Part shown: in pieces, positions 47,681 through 60,104 of the stretch | How positions within the stretch are numbered: the stretch's first letter is position 1 | How the letters are laid out: every line of letters begins with the position of its first letter | NCBI GenBank assembly: GCA_013398015.1 | Contig: VZRR01010828.1 | Span: 1 to 64,000, forward strand | Direction: 5' to 3' | Origin: Oreocharis arfaki | Lineage: Eukaryota; Chordata; Aves; Passeriformes; Paramythiidae | Length of the DNA stretch: 64,000 bases | Translations under genes and position numbers: made by a program | Notes under the pieces: generated by a model | Database searches by the model: none | Seen by the model: the letters and a program-made list of their open reading frames with translations, nothing else | Told to the model about the DNA's origin: nothing

Positions 47681-50433
47681 AAATAAATAAAAAACTTCTC
47701 TCCCTTCTCTTATTTTTTACATATTTCTGACAATAACTTTTGGATTATATTTTTTATAGCATATTTTGATGTGGCAGAGACACAAAACTGTTTACATTCT
47801 TCTGGGTTTTTCTTGCTTATACTTTCCATACATTTATAAGTAAGACAATCTTGTGCTAGGAGAGAAAGAAAGATTAGTACAACAAATACTGAAATTATAA
47901 AATAGCTCAAACCAAATTAATATCTGTTCTGAGGTAATTTTTGCATTAGAAAATTAGTTGAATAACAAATGATCGAGGAACAAAAAGTGTATTACATATC
48001 CAGAGTAGAGAGAGAGAGATAAAACTTGTTAAAGAGAAAATGAGAGTGGAAGAGCACGTAAGTCAGAAAATGTCAAAGCATTCTAAAAAAGGAATGCACA
48101 TGGGAGAGGTGTAAAAGGATGCTAAGGTATCAATACACAAAAGGGGCAAAGGCATCCAATACGTTATTCAAAACACAGTAAGTGAAGAAGTGAGATCAGT
48201 GATATGCATATAAACAGAGATGAAGGAAGCAGAAGAGAATCAAATGAAAAACATCCAGTTGAGAACAACAACAAAAGAAACCCCAAACCACAAACAAACA
48301 AAACAAAACAAAACAAAAAAGAGAGAAAATATAGAATCATAAATAAAATGAAATAGCATCATAAACTAGTACAGATAACACAGAGATTACAAAGAATAGA
48401 GTATCAATTAGTAGTTGTGTTTTATGCTGAATTATATTAATTATAAGAAGCTTGTTTCACTCTTACTAGGTTAAGTGAACTTTCTGTTGCTTCATTATTC
48501 CTTATTAACTTTTGCTGTCCTGTTTTCTCTCTCAACATCTTCTTAAGATACTATATTGCATGATTGCATTCATTATTACATATTGTAGGTCAAAGTTAAA
48601 CTTATTTTAGTCCTTCATTTATCCCAAGTAAACACAATCAAGTTGTAGAAAGATTTTAAATGTTCTTTGTTGCTGGCTTTTCTATCTAAGTAAAATATAC
48701 ACTCACAGAAAAAAAAAATGTTACTTCATATATCCATGACAGTTCTACCAATGTTCATGAAATAATTTATGTCATTTTCTGCTCTTAATCTATTTTTGAG
48801 GTGCAAGACATTAATGAAATTTTATCTCTAGAGGACTAAGAGTTATTCTATAAACATTGTGACTCTTAGAGCTTAATATCTCTTTAATAATACAAATTAT
48901 ATAATAGTATGTATTACGTGGTAGTGTATTATCTCTAAATATAATATAATATAACTACAGTGTATAATGGTCTCTTCCATACACTGTGTAGTGATGATCC
49001 CTTCTTCTGAACACAGAAGTAGCAGAAAGGGAAAAAATTCACAGAAGGGTATGAAGGGTGATCTGATGTATGGAATAGCTTCCTTAAACTAAACTTCGAA
49101 GTTAAAACTCTTCATTCTGGAAAATGGGCAACTGATGAGACTATGATGGATGACTTCAAAATCATCAGTGGCATGAAAATGTGGTGAGGAACCATCTCTC
49201 TTCTCTTTATTTCTGTAGTGGAACCATGAACTATGAGTTGAAGCCAGCATTTGACTGCTACAAGTTTGGTTGGATTTTTGTTTGTTTGTTTGAATTGGGT
49301 TGGGTTGGTTTTTGGTTTGTTTTCCCAAAATGATGTGTTTCTTCTGATAGTGTCAGAATTTGTGGGAGAAGCTGAGGGAAATTGTGCCTGTTAGAGTTAA
49401 AAGGGGTACAAGTGAAGGTTGGATGCATTCATAAAAGAGAAGTCCTCTGAAGGTTACTGTTTGCATAAGACACCTCATGCATTCTCATGAAGTATAAATC
49501 TAAATCAGTATAAAGTGTTGAAAACTAAGGGAATATTCAATGAAAATATCAGGCCTGTTCTTATTTTCCACAGTCATTTATTTTGGGCTGCTTCTGGGGG
49601 AAAAATAATACTGGTTTAGCTGAACATTTAAAAATTCCTGGTGTAATATCTTTTATGTTCTTATCTTTGCTGAGCTTTGTAAACATTGGTGATTTTTGTC
49701 CTATAAATTCTGTCCCCAGCCTTATCACCTCATCAGTAGCTCTGTGTTCCCCCATCCTTCTACAGTTTACAGCACAACTGGATCACTCCAGCTTCCTCAG
49801 GCTAATCTCTGCTGCAACTCATATTTTCTTTCCCTTTACAATTTTTTGACTCCTATCAGCTTATACTACAGCAGCAATAATGTTATACATGCCTGTGTAA
49901 TACAAAACGTTTGTTTGCCAAAGGACAAAATTCTGACAAAGAAAGCACTTCAAATGTCTGTTGTTAAATAAATAAATACATTATTAATGTCTGATTTAGC
50001 TTCTAAACAAATTATTTGCACCCTGAATCAGCTATTAAATGTGAAATTACCATCTCTCTAATATATTCTAAGAATTTCTATGTTTTTAACTGAAACTTAT
50101 GTCTTTCCATGTAAGAGCCCTGTGTGGACAAAATGTATATTATGAAAGAAAAAGCCTCACCGGAAATATATCAACCTGCTCACTTCTTATCATATGGTCA
50201 GATGTAGTGGTGTGTTGGCTGCACTCTGTTAGTACAGGAGCTGAATGCAGAGTAAGACAGAATGAAAGTCCCTCAGAATGACAGCCTATGCTGTAGCTCA
50301 TGATCAAGCATGCTTCAAAACAGGAAAAGAAGAAAGGTAAATATCACTTTAAAAAACTTCCAGCATACTTGGTTCAATGTTATTGGCTGGGTGTTTCACG
50401 AAACCAAAAAATCTCTACATGTGTGCATTCATC
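47681..50433. other. AT-rich non-coding sequence, no gene seen
   Basis: It contains A-rich AAAC/AAAAC runs (48264-48320), a short GA run (48008-48019) and a TTTG/TTGGG stretch (49275-49322). No repeat family or exon is recognised. Confidence 0.5.
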
Positions 50434-50755
50434 TGCTGTGGTTTAACCCCCAACAACAACTAAGCATCACACAGGTGGTTACTCCCCTCTCCCCACCAGA
50501 AGGATGGGATGAAGAGAGCTGGGAGGGTTAGAGGGAGAAAACTCATGAGTTGAGGTAAGGACAGTTTAAATAATAAGAACAGTTTAAAAATATTATAATA
50601 GTAATAACAGTAATAATAGCAGTACTACTAGTACTACTAATAATAATTTGTAGTGAAAAGTAAAAAAAAAAAAAAAAAAGAAATAAAATCCAAGAAAGAG
50701 GAGTGATGGAAATGAAAAAAATTGCTTACCACCAACTGACTGATGTCCAGTGTAA
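50434..50755 (-). mobile_element. ERV-L-type LTR (family 2), antisense, truncated
   Basis: It starts TGCTGTGGTTTAACCCCC, followed by CAACTAAGCATCACACAGG and GAGTTGAGGTAAGGACAG. An AT-rich trinucleotide stretch (TAATAA/TACTAC, 50590-50650), 18 A (50662-50679) and a TTGCTTACCACCAACTGACTG block come next. This is the antisense order of the R/U5 part of the family seen at 19616. Similarity stops near 50755, so the U3 half is missing. The trinucleotide tract is part of the LTR, which normally has TAATAA repeats here, and has expanded or mutated. Confidence 0.8.
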
Positions 50756-52984
50756 ATATTTACAACTGAGCCAGTCACACTCATCTGTGTAACTGGTCAA
50801 CATAGACAATAGGTACTTCTTGGGTACAATTCTTAGCATCCTGAAGTAATCTAAACCAATCCAGTTGAACTGTAAACTTAGAGGTATCCTTCCTTGTGAC
50901 TGTGCATGGAAAAAAATTATTGTGATTGGCTCAGACATAGGTATCCATGCTACAAATAAGTTAGGTGATATCAGTGCAACTCCTATGAAATGGACCAGAG
51001 GTACAAGATCCCTGTGCGTTCACTTGTTCAAAGTCAGAATAAGAATGATTGGTCAATTCTGATTTCTTTTGGCTGCCTGACCATCACTTTTATGCTGTAA
51101 GACAAGTTGTAGGATTCTGGGCAGTTTTGGAAATTCAGTCCTTCCTGTAAATAAATGAGATTTTTAAACAGTCCTGTTTTCATGATTTTTCTTATCTGAT
51201 GTAAATAATTTACAGTAATATATGTGAGAACAGCAGGTCTGAGTAGGCTGGTGCGAGATTTGGGTCTAGAGAGAGGACTGTCTTTTCTAATGAGGGGCAG
51301 TTGAGAGCTACCGTATGCTCTTAACTTTCAAATTAGGAGAGCCATCTGTTAAACAAGTTGTTTGGGGTTCAGGTTTATTGTTTTTTTTATTTTACTTCTT
51401 TTCTTTTATAATTAAAACTAATTATTAAGCAATGATCCTACTTCTAAGTTCTTTACCTGGAGTTTTCAAAGTTTTTCATTCAAAGATGAGATTCATCAGG
51501 TTTTGATAAAGTTATAGGTCTTGAAAAATATGAAGATCATAAACTGCTCCCTCTAAGAGATTGGTTCACTAGTGATTGTCTGTGGTCTTTCACATCATAG
51601 AAACTGTGAAAACCTTCAGATCCCAGCTTAGCTAGAAGATATAATATTCATATATTTATGTTTGAAGCCTACTAAAAGCCCCAAACACATTTGTTTTCAT
51701 GGCAAAGAGTGGCAGGTCTCAGAGAGGGGTAAAGAGCATGAATGGAGGAAATTTGTGTTTCCAAAACTCATGACTCTATTCATTTTGAAATTTAATTTTT
51801 TTTCCCACACAAAATAAGTCTGGGTTAATATTAAAAATAAATAAAAATAAAACAAATAAAAAACACCCCACAGCCAAAACCAAATCCAACACCCTTACAG
51901 AAAATATTTGTTTCACAAATTGAATTGAGTATTCCGGAATTTGATGCATTTCACTTCTGGCAAAACTTAAGCAGTTTGGGTTATTTCAGGAGTATGCAAC
52001 TGTTTAGAAATTTTTGTCCACCAGTGGAATCATATCTTATTTCGAACCTGTTAAAACCTTCAACTCTTCCATTTGGGCACACTTCTGTTACATGTAAATT
52101 GGTTATGAAGACTTTGTTATAGCTATTTTATACATCTTCACTCCCCCCTTCTTCATTTATCTTCTACTAGTGTAAAATACCTATAAACCTTTTCATTTTT
52201 TCCTTTTATTTTCTTTCAATCTTTCTCTCATTGAGTGAATTTTAGGCTGCATTTGCTTGTTTTGGCTAAGCTATTGTAATTCTCCTCCTCACCTTGCTTA
52301 TCCTCTGCCCTTCTCTGTTTGGCTCTGCCACAGCTAGACTGTCTTTCTGTCAAAAAATCTGGGGTTCCTCACACCGTTTCATCAACATATACAACTCAGT
52401 AAACCAGCAGAAAAATATTTCTAATTTGATTTTTTTTTCTCCATTGACTGAGTAGTTTTTCCAAAGTTTGAACGAGTTTACTCAATTCTGTGATAATACA
52501 AATGGAAATCAGAGCTAACTTGAGTGAGACACTAAGAATTTACAGGGACGAAAGGAGACGTGAACAGAAAACATTTCAGAAAACAGGAGAACATTTCAAA
52601 GGTAGGGTCAAAAGGCCCAAATGGTATTTCATCCTTCAGTTGTCCCCAGCATGGCAACTCTTCTCCACTTCGTATTCAATTTAAATGGAAAGTCTTCAAT
52701 TGCATTTGCTTAATAGAAATCCATAACTAGTCAGTAGGAATTACAAGCAAAGAATGGAAGAGTTTGTGTTCATTATCACTGAGTGCTAATTGCAAGGCAA
52801 ACATAGTGAGCTGAAGATTTACAAATCATATGCCAATTTTCAGTTGCTGAGGTGTTCTCAGTGTCATCTCTAGTTGGTGCATGTCTCTACAGTAAACTGA
52901 ATTCCTAGTTCAACCTTACCTCTGTGCCTGGTAGAATTCTGGGAGATACACCAAGGCATGTGAATGACAGCAGCATGATTACAG
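50756..52984. other. Non-coding sequence between two truncated LTRs
   Basis: No repeat or exon is recognised. The plus-strand open frame at 50865-51062 (65 codons) directly follows the truncated LTR, but its translation matches nothing I know. Confidence 0.45.
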
Positions 52985-53645
52985 GCAACAGCCCCCTGTG
53001 AGCTGCTGCAGTGTGAGTCCATCCCATGGGCAACAGTCCTCCCAAAACTGCTGCAGCGTGGGTCACTCTTCTGCACGGTGCAGTCCTCCGAGGTCAGGCT
53101 GCTCCATCATGGGAGCAGGGTCCTCTCTCCATGAACCTCCCACAGGATCACAACCCCCTCACAGGTATCCACCTGCTTCAGCATGGGTTCCTCCACAGGT
53201 TGCAGGTGGATCTCTGTATCCTCATTGTCTTGGTTTGAAAGACAGGCATCTGCTTAAGTGAGGCAGAAACCCCCTTTGAAATGGGAATCGTAACCCCCTT
53301 CCCTTCGGATTATTANATCTCAGCTCCAGCAGCTGGAGCACCTCCTCCCCCTCCTTCTTCACTGACCTTGGTGTCTGTAGAGTTGTTCTTCTCACGTGTT
53401 CTCACTCATCTATTCTCTGGCTGGAAAATAGCAACTGTCCAACCTTTGTTTTGATTTCTTCTTAAATGTTATCACAGAGGCATTATCACCATTTCTAACT
53501 GGCCCAGGCTTGGCCAGCAGCGTGTCCATCTTCAGAGCCACCAGGAATTGGCTCTGCAGGACAAGGTGGAAGCTTCTAGCAGATATTCAGAGAAGCCACC
53601 TCTGTGGCCCAAAAGCAAAAACCAGGCCATGAAAAACCAACACAG
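52985..53645 (-). mobile_element. ERV LTR (family 1), antisense, 5'-truncated on this strand and interrupted
   Basis: CTGCTGCAGTGTGAGTCC, CAACAGTCCTCCCAAAACTG, CTGGAGCACCTCCTCCCCC and CTGACCTTGGTGTCTG are followed by CAGAGGCATTATCACCATT and a CCAACACA end, matching the GC-rich U3 half of the LTR at 17030. The polyadenylation half is missing, so the copy is truncated near 52985. A fragment of a different LTR (53227-53315) sits inside it and is cut off at a single N (53316), after which family-1 sequence resumes. Open frames of 70-87 codons at 52998-53261 are LTR shadows. Confidence 0.8.
53227..53316. mobile_element. Terminal fragment of another ERV LTR ending at a single N
   Basis: TGTCTTGGTTTGAAAGACAG and the following ~70 bp have the same TGTCTTGGTTTG terminus as the LTR at 26555 and do not belong to family 1. 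They break at an ambiguous base (53316), beyond which the host LTR continues with ATCTCAGCTCC. The rest of the inserted LTR is therefore absent, either deleted or collapsed during assembly. Confidence 0.7.
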
Positions 53646-54310
53646 ATGGCAACTTCCACTAATACTTAAATAAATGGTTTAAGACATGAATGACTTTAGA
53701 CACATTCTTTACTCTGCCAATATGAAATATATAAAAATTCAAGGGTTGCTATGAATCCATTTTGCTCTTTATCTGGATATCAGTAATTTTTCTTTGAGTT
53801 TCCTTCTTTACAATCTCCACAGAAAGACAGAAGCTATTTTTCCCCTCACCTTATCGTAATGTTATTGTTACTCTGACATTTTAAGAACTTAGTCAAAAGT
53901 TTTCTGTCTATGTTATTTAATCTTACATTTAGGTATTCAAGAATATTTACTTGAAAAGTAAAACTATGGTGATAATAAAAAAAATTTCCTGTACTACACT
54001 GCTGTCACTTAAATTCAAAGTTAAGTTTGTTTTTCAATTTCCTCAAAAGAAGAAGAAATAAATTAGATTCTAAGTTGAAGATTCTGGGAGATTTATGGAG
54101 TTTTATCTGGCTAGTTGCCATGGAGGTTAATTACTGTTGAGATAAGCCCTAAGGATTATGAAATTTCAAAGCTCAGAAAAAGTGCTATTCTTTGATATAT
54201 AAGGAATAAGTTCCCAAACCAGTCAGATGTCCTTTTTAGGAAGAGCATAGGGAACAGGAATAAGCTGGGACAGCTGCAGTCTTGTTAGGTTTTTTGTTGG
54301 GTATTTTCTG

Positions 54311-54400
54311 TTTGTTTGTTTTGGTGGGGTTTTTTGTTGGTTGGTTGGTTGGTTGGTTTGTTTGTATGTTTGTTTGTTTGTGGGTTTTTTTTGTTTTTCA
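54311..54400. repeat. TTGG/TTTG compound microsatellite
   Basis: TTTG units, then about six TTGG units (54336-54357), then TTTG units with one TTTGTA variant, passing into T-rich sequence. The open frames over it on both strands (Trp/Gly/Val/Phe-rich on plus, Lys/Gln/Thr/Asn-rich on minus) are artefacts of the repeat. Confidence 0.9.
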
Positions 54401-57400
54401 GGGGTTGGTTTGTTCGTTTTTTTCATTTTGTTTTGGCTTTTTTTTTGTTTATTTTTATTTTTTTTAGTTTAATTTCTTCCCTAGTGATGTTTTGGGTGAA
54501 ATGCCCATATTACATTTTTAATCTTTATCTCCTTCCTTCGGAGAATGTGAGGAGGTAAGGTGGTGCATCTTCTCTTGGTTATGAAACCTTTCTTTCGTTG
54601 CTTTAGTTAAATTCTGTCTTTGATTTGTAGCTATATTTAGCTCCAGTATTTTCTGAGCCATCAGCAAAAATATTCAAAATATCAGCAATAAGAAATGATA
54701 ATATGAACAGTGAAGACACTTTAATTGTTTTCTGCATTAGGTCAGATAATTTAAAAAAATATGTTTAAAAATGAGGTTATCATTCTTCTTAAAATATAAA
54801 CATTGGAAACATAAAAAGGGATCCTTCTCTTTGATCTGTGTTAGGAAAAAGGGGTAAAGGTTCATCAGCTTCAATGGATTTTGTTTTCACTGTGGAAAAT
54901 TTGACCTAGCTGTTCCTTTGGTTCAGCTGAATATCATGTCTTCAAATGCCCAGAATCTACCATGGAAGATGTAATGTACTTCAATTTAATAAGCAAAAAG
55001 GGAAAACAGATTTAAGATTCCTCAGTCTCTCCCCAGGGAAGATGTGTTAGCTTTTTAGTTCCTGTAGAAGAAACTAGTCTTTAAGATATATTTTTCAGAC
55101 CCCAACAGTATCCTTAATCTCTGGAGTTTTTTAGTTGCTATAAATCTGGAATAAAGTAATACAATGCCAAAAGCATTGGAAACTTGATTAAAATAAAGTA
55201 CAGCACACACTGAAGAAATATTATGAACCATATTCAACTGACAGACCTGCAAGAAATCTGGTACTTATTTACAGCAACTAATTATCTTCTTGTGAAAAAA
55301 AAACCTGAAATTGGTTCATTATTCTCTAAAGAAAACAATGATTAAGAGAACCTTTGCCTGCTTTGGTGCTTTTAAAACAATTTTTATGAAAAACAACATT
55401 TTATAAACTTTCATTTCGACACAAAAACTTTTATTCACTGTTTCGCTTTCTTGAGATCATTGCCTATTCTACAGAACTGCTAATAAATACATAAACCATA
55501 TTTCTTTGACTTCTTAATCATTTTATCATTCAGTCAATTAAACACTCGAGTTTAAGAAAACTAGTAACATCTTCTTTTAAGAAGACTAATAACATCTAGT
55601 TTAGGATTTTGATTCAGTTTTTCTCTTCAGCTTTTCAGACTCATATTCAGACTATGTGATTTTATTGATTTGAGGGTTTTAAAGTTTCACCACACACACA
55701 GAGCAGTTCAATGCTATTTGAAATCTGGCATACTGGCTAAACTCCAACTTCCACTGTAAAACTTCACGAATTGTCCTTACATCTTGTGTAAGTTCATCCT
55801 ATCCCACGGGTATTCGGTTGCCCAAGGACTCTCAAATGGCCATAGATACCATGAATTATGTTCAAGATCTCTGTGGAGACTAATGGAAATCTAGGCAGAC
55901 ACCTGCATTTAGACACCTAATTTAAGTGGTTTGCCTCATTCATAAATTTGGATACCGTAATTTCATGTTGAATCCCACTCAAGTCTTCATTCGTGTACTG
56001 AAACGTGGCATTTGGTACTGTTTGAGGAACTCAAGGGTTCAATCTGAGCCATCCCCAAATGATTGGTAGAAATGACACAGAGGACTTAAAGGAGGCTTTT
56101 AAAATCAGGAACTTTGGTCAGAAGAGATACACTGGAGCAGTTTAAATATAAATTTTAGCAGACATTTTTATATAAACAGAAATGCTTAGTTTATGCAACA
56201 AAGCCATCAACTCAGGCTAGCAGATATGGCACAATACATTGTAGAAGTCTTGTACCATCCAAAAGCAGCAACTAGAAACTTTGAATCCCAGGCAGAAGAG
56301 AGTGGCCCATATGTAGGCAATTGAATTGAGCCCAGGGTGTTGACATTGGCCATGTTTAAGCTCATCATCCTAAGTTCCATTTGCAGCTAATGGAGAAAGA
56401 GTGACACTCTTAGGGCATAACTGATCCAACCTAATTTAGATGTGCTCATTAAAGGTCATACTCAAGGGGCCTCTGTGAATCAATGAGGGACTGAAAATTG
56501 CATTAGAATAACTGCAAAAGCATTTTAAGGGAGTTTTTGCAACTGCCTGTGCACTGACTCCTCACATTGAAAGTGATGAGCATATTAGTTAGCTTATGTT
56601 GGGTAAAGTTAGTAGAGAGACATGAGTTATGATAGGCTCTAGAAGAAGCAGCTGCCGCGTTTGTGTGCACAGCAAGGGCTGACTTCTACTGTTAAGGAAA
56701 AAAAATGGAATAGGTTGCCCTGTAGGACTCTTGTTGTCTGAGGTTAGGTTGAGTAGACTCTCTAAAAAGAGAGCTGGCAGCAATGCCTTTTTTTCTGTCT
56801 GTGACATGATGTTTTTGCCACAAACAGGATGACAGAAAGAATATTGAAGTTGAAAGATTCAGGGCAGTGGAGATTAGAGTAAGAAAGATTTCCATTAAGA
56901 AGGAAGTAGCTACAACTGTGAGGTTAAATGTGACTGATGTAACAGAAGCTAGAGACTTGGGAGAAGAATAACTGTTGAAACACATGAGGAAAGCCAGATA
57001 TATCTGGCAACTGATATTGCGAGCCTAGGCAGACAGCTCCTCATTTGGTAAATTTGAATATGCTTCATGTTTAATTCTGGCTTTGTTAACCTGAACTGGA
57101 AAAACCTAACACCTAGGTATGCTAAAGGAAGTCGGGCAAAGTTTGTGAACCAACTCAGGGTCAAGCTCTGAATCTACAGGCAGTGGGGACACAGTAAGGG
57201 CTACTAGTTTTCAAGAATTTACATCTAACCTCTGTACAGTTACTGAAAGCAAAACAAATGGTAGAGGCTTTTAAACCTTGTAAACCACTGCTTCTCTGTT
57301 GTGAAAAGGCTTTTGAGAAAACTAGTGAATTAAAGCAGTTGGCCTGCGGAAACTCAGGTCTAGCTGTTGTTACAGGGCAAAAAACCTCTGTAAATGTTTG

Positions 57401-57433
57401 TTTATACACGCATGCAAATATATAAATACATAA

Positions 57434-57457
57434 ATATATATATATGTATATATATAT
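57434..57457. repeat. TA dinucleotide run
   Basis: Alternating TA with one G interruption (TATATATATGTATATATATA). Confidence 0.85.
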
Positions 57458-58845
57458 GACAACTATAAATAGTGGAAACAAACTTGAGAAAGTGCTTGAG
57501 GTATACAAAAAACCTTCTTAAGATTCGAAACAAAGGGTATATTCATTCTACTGCTATTGAAATATGAATAGAATATTACATTAGGAAACTGTTTGGTTAG
57601 ACATTGAGTATGTTTTCAGAAGTTTTTGAGCTACTTAGTCTTAAGCAACTTTACAAACTCTGTGACTATGACCTCCATTCTTAATTTTAGAATCAGACCC
57701 AAGGAACACAAAATTCACTTCTGCTTTTTGAAGAGCTGGTCCAGGGGCAAAATGAAGATAAAGGCAGGCTGACCTTCCATGAGGCCTAGGTAGACCTGTG
57801 ATGTTTCCCATAGAGACAGTACAGGTAAACTATAGAAACAGTAGCTTGCCTTCAACCCTGAGCAAAGTCTGAAAAAATGCCACATCTATCAGGTTATGGT
57901 GGCAGATATAGATTACAGCCTGAAGGTAGAAACCCAAAAGAGCAGGTCAAATCTCTAAGTATGGAAAGCTGTCTCTATTTAAGTATAACTGCTCTCTCCT
58001 GAAAAATCTTGAGAGTTATACCTTGTTGAACTGTAAAAATGTATAAATCTGAAGCAAGATAATAGACTATCATACATCCTTTACCTGTCTTGTATAATTC
58101 ATTTCTAAAGATCCTTACCAACCCCTAAGAGCAGCAGAGTTTGTTATATTGAGTGTTTAAAACAAATTTTAAAAAATAAAGAAGAAAAAGGCTCCTGACT
58201 TTATGAACAGACAGAAAACATAGAGAGATAACTACAGAAAGGCTATAATATCGCTAATAAATTTTGGCAGACCTCTTGTACAATGCTTTGGGATTTAAAA
58301 CTTGTAACTAAATTAAGATAAAAATAGGTGTCAAGAGAAGAAGGATCTAAAGAAATTGACAAAAGACTGTAAAGGAAAAAACTTTTTCTTTGTACAAATG
58401 TAACTGGCCATGGACCAGGACCAAACTGGTTTAATTAACCTTGGACTACAAATTACACAAAAAGCAACATCAAATCTGCTTTAAAATATAATTCTGTACC
58501 TATTTATAATGAGGGATGTTTTGTTTGTTTTGCATGTTTGGGTGTTTTTGTCTGCATACATATTGCCTCTAGGTTAAATGACTGGATCCTTAACATGTCA
58601 AAGATAACGGGATTTATTTAAAACCTAACAAATAGCTGTGAAAGTGAAAGATGTGGGGACCAGAGATTAGATGAGTTACAGACCAAGCAATTCTTTCAGT
58701 ATCTTTTGTAGTGCAAATACATGTTTGTGAATGATATTAGGGTAAATGAAACAGTCTTTGCAGAATCCATTCAGATAGCCAGATCTCATTCCACAAGGAG
58801 CCATTGATGAAAGTCAAGAAGAGGTACACCACTCCAGTGAAGACA

Positions 58846-59252
58846 GCTGAGACAGTTGGGTCATTCAGCCTGGAGCAGAGAAGTCTCTGGAGAGATCTTA
58901 TAGCAGAGTCCCAATATTTGAAGGGGGCCTACAAGAGTGCTGGAGAGGGACTTATTACAAGAACATATAGTGACAGGACAAGGGGCGATGGCTTTAAACT
59001 GAAAGAGGGCAGGTTTCAATTAGATATTAGGGAGAAATTCTTTACTGTGAGGGTGGTGAAATATTGAAACAGGTTGCCCAGAGAAATTCTGGGTGTCCCA
59101 TCCCTGGAAATGTAGAAGGCTAAGCTTTATGAGGCTTTGATCAGCTTGGTCTTGTGAAAGGTGTCCCTGTCCATCGCAAAGGGATCAAAACTAGTTCATC
59201 TTTAAGGTCCCTTCCAATCCAAACTACTCTATGATAATATGATCCTATGATA
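58846..59252 (+). mobile_element. CR1 LINE 3' end, sense
   Basis: CATTCAGCCTGGAGCAGAGA, AGTGACAGGACAAGGGGCGA, GAAATTCTTTACTGTGAGGG and CAGGTTGCCCAGAGAAATTC are followed by AAGGTCCCTTCCAATCC and end in CTATGATAATATGATCC, the avian CR1 terminal repeats. The 87-codon open frame over it (58804-59067) reads SDRTRGDGFKLKEGRF, the usual conceptual translation of this CR1 segment. It is 5'-truncated to about 400 bp and fairly well preserved. Confidence 0.9.
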
Positions 59253-60056
59253 TGCCCATCATGTAAGGAGTGTTGTTTGAGGATACCTACTGGGCAGCTT
59301 TGTGCTCGATCACTGCAGACTTTATCCAGGACTGGAAACCAAGTATGTTATGCTGAACACGCCACAGAAGTCAACCATCCTTCCGCATTCAGCAATAAGG
59401 AATATTTTCCCTGGCTAACCGAACACCTAGACAAACAAAACGAGCATCCTGATATCCCCATGTAGTGCCTGCTCTAAGCTTAAGATCATCAGAATCTATC
59501 CACTACTGTCTAAGTGGGTTTAATGCTTTATTAACATGTAATATTAGTTGTAAGGACTCAGAATTAGCAAGTGTCAGAGTTAATGGAATTATTCTTTGTG
59601 CTTTTAGTAGCAGTGAGAGTTTTGATTTGCATTTGCCAGGAGCAAGTGATCCTTAATCAGTTACTGTAGAAATAAGAAAGATTGCTCTTGTATACTTTTT
59701 TAAATTGTATTTGAAAATGTAGATTTTTTTAGGAGCTTTAGGGATAAAAAACAATATTTTCTTGCATATATTTTGAACAATTGGGTATAGTTGCCTACTG
59801 AAAAGTATATGAGTTAGAAAATTTCTCTCATAAGCCTTCTCAGGACACATCATCCCTGGTCAGTCCTGGTAAAGGCAAAGAAATACTACTGATAGCTGTA
59901 ACACTATTAATGTATTAATTTCTCAGGGAACTGAATTTTTTTTCTGCTGCATGAGACAGATCATATCAACCAATTTTATACCCTTTCAAGTTTCAAACAG
60001 TCCACTTTCAAGCTTTTAACATTAAATAATAAAAAGCTTTGCACCTTCTTTTTCCC
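59253..60056. other. Non-coding sequence, no gene seen
   Basis: Two short open frames (59247-59656) are adjacent in different frames. Neither is recognised, and no repeat family is seen. Confidence 0.5.
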
Positions 60057-60104
60057 CCTTCCCTGCCCCCCCCCCCNNNNNNNNCCTTCCCTGCCCCCCC
60101 CCCC
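60057..60104. other. 8-N assembly gap between perfect 20-bp duplicates
   Basis: CCTTCCCTG followed by eleven C occurs immediately before the gap (60057-60076) and again, identically, immediately after it (60085-60104). The N run occupies 60077-60084. The best explanation is that two contigs ending in the same C homopolymer were placed side by side instead of being overlapped. The real sequence may contain this motif only once. Confidence 0.95.

Larger units (their letters stand above)
53646..58845. other. AT-rich non-coding sequence, no gene seen
   Basis: It contains the TTGG/TTTG tract at 54311-54400, a degenerate repeated segment at 55553-55597 and a TA-rich run at 57434-57457. Minus-strand open frames of 97 codons (56692-56985) and 115 codons (57161-57508) have no recognised motif, and the latter begins in the TA run. 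No repeat family is recognised. Confidence 0.5.

Noticed and set aside
54223..54558. Open frames with Lys/Gln/Thr/Asn or Trp/Gly/Val/Phe repeats
   Set aside because: They are artefacts of the TTGG/TTTG microsatellite on its two strands.
57161..57508. 115-codon minus-strand open frame starting with Ile/Tyr repeats
   Set aside because: It begins in the TA dinucleotide run and has no recognisable domain after it.
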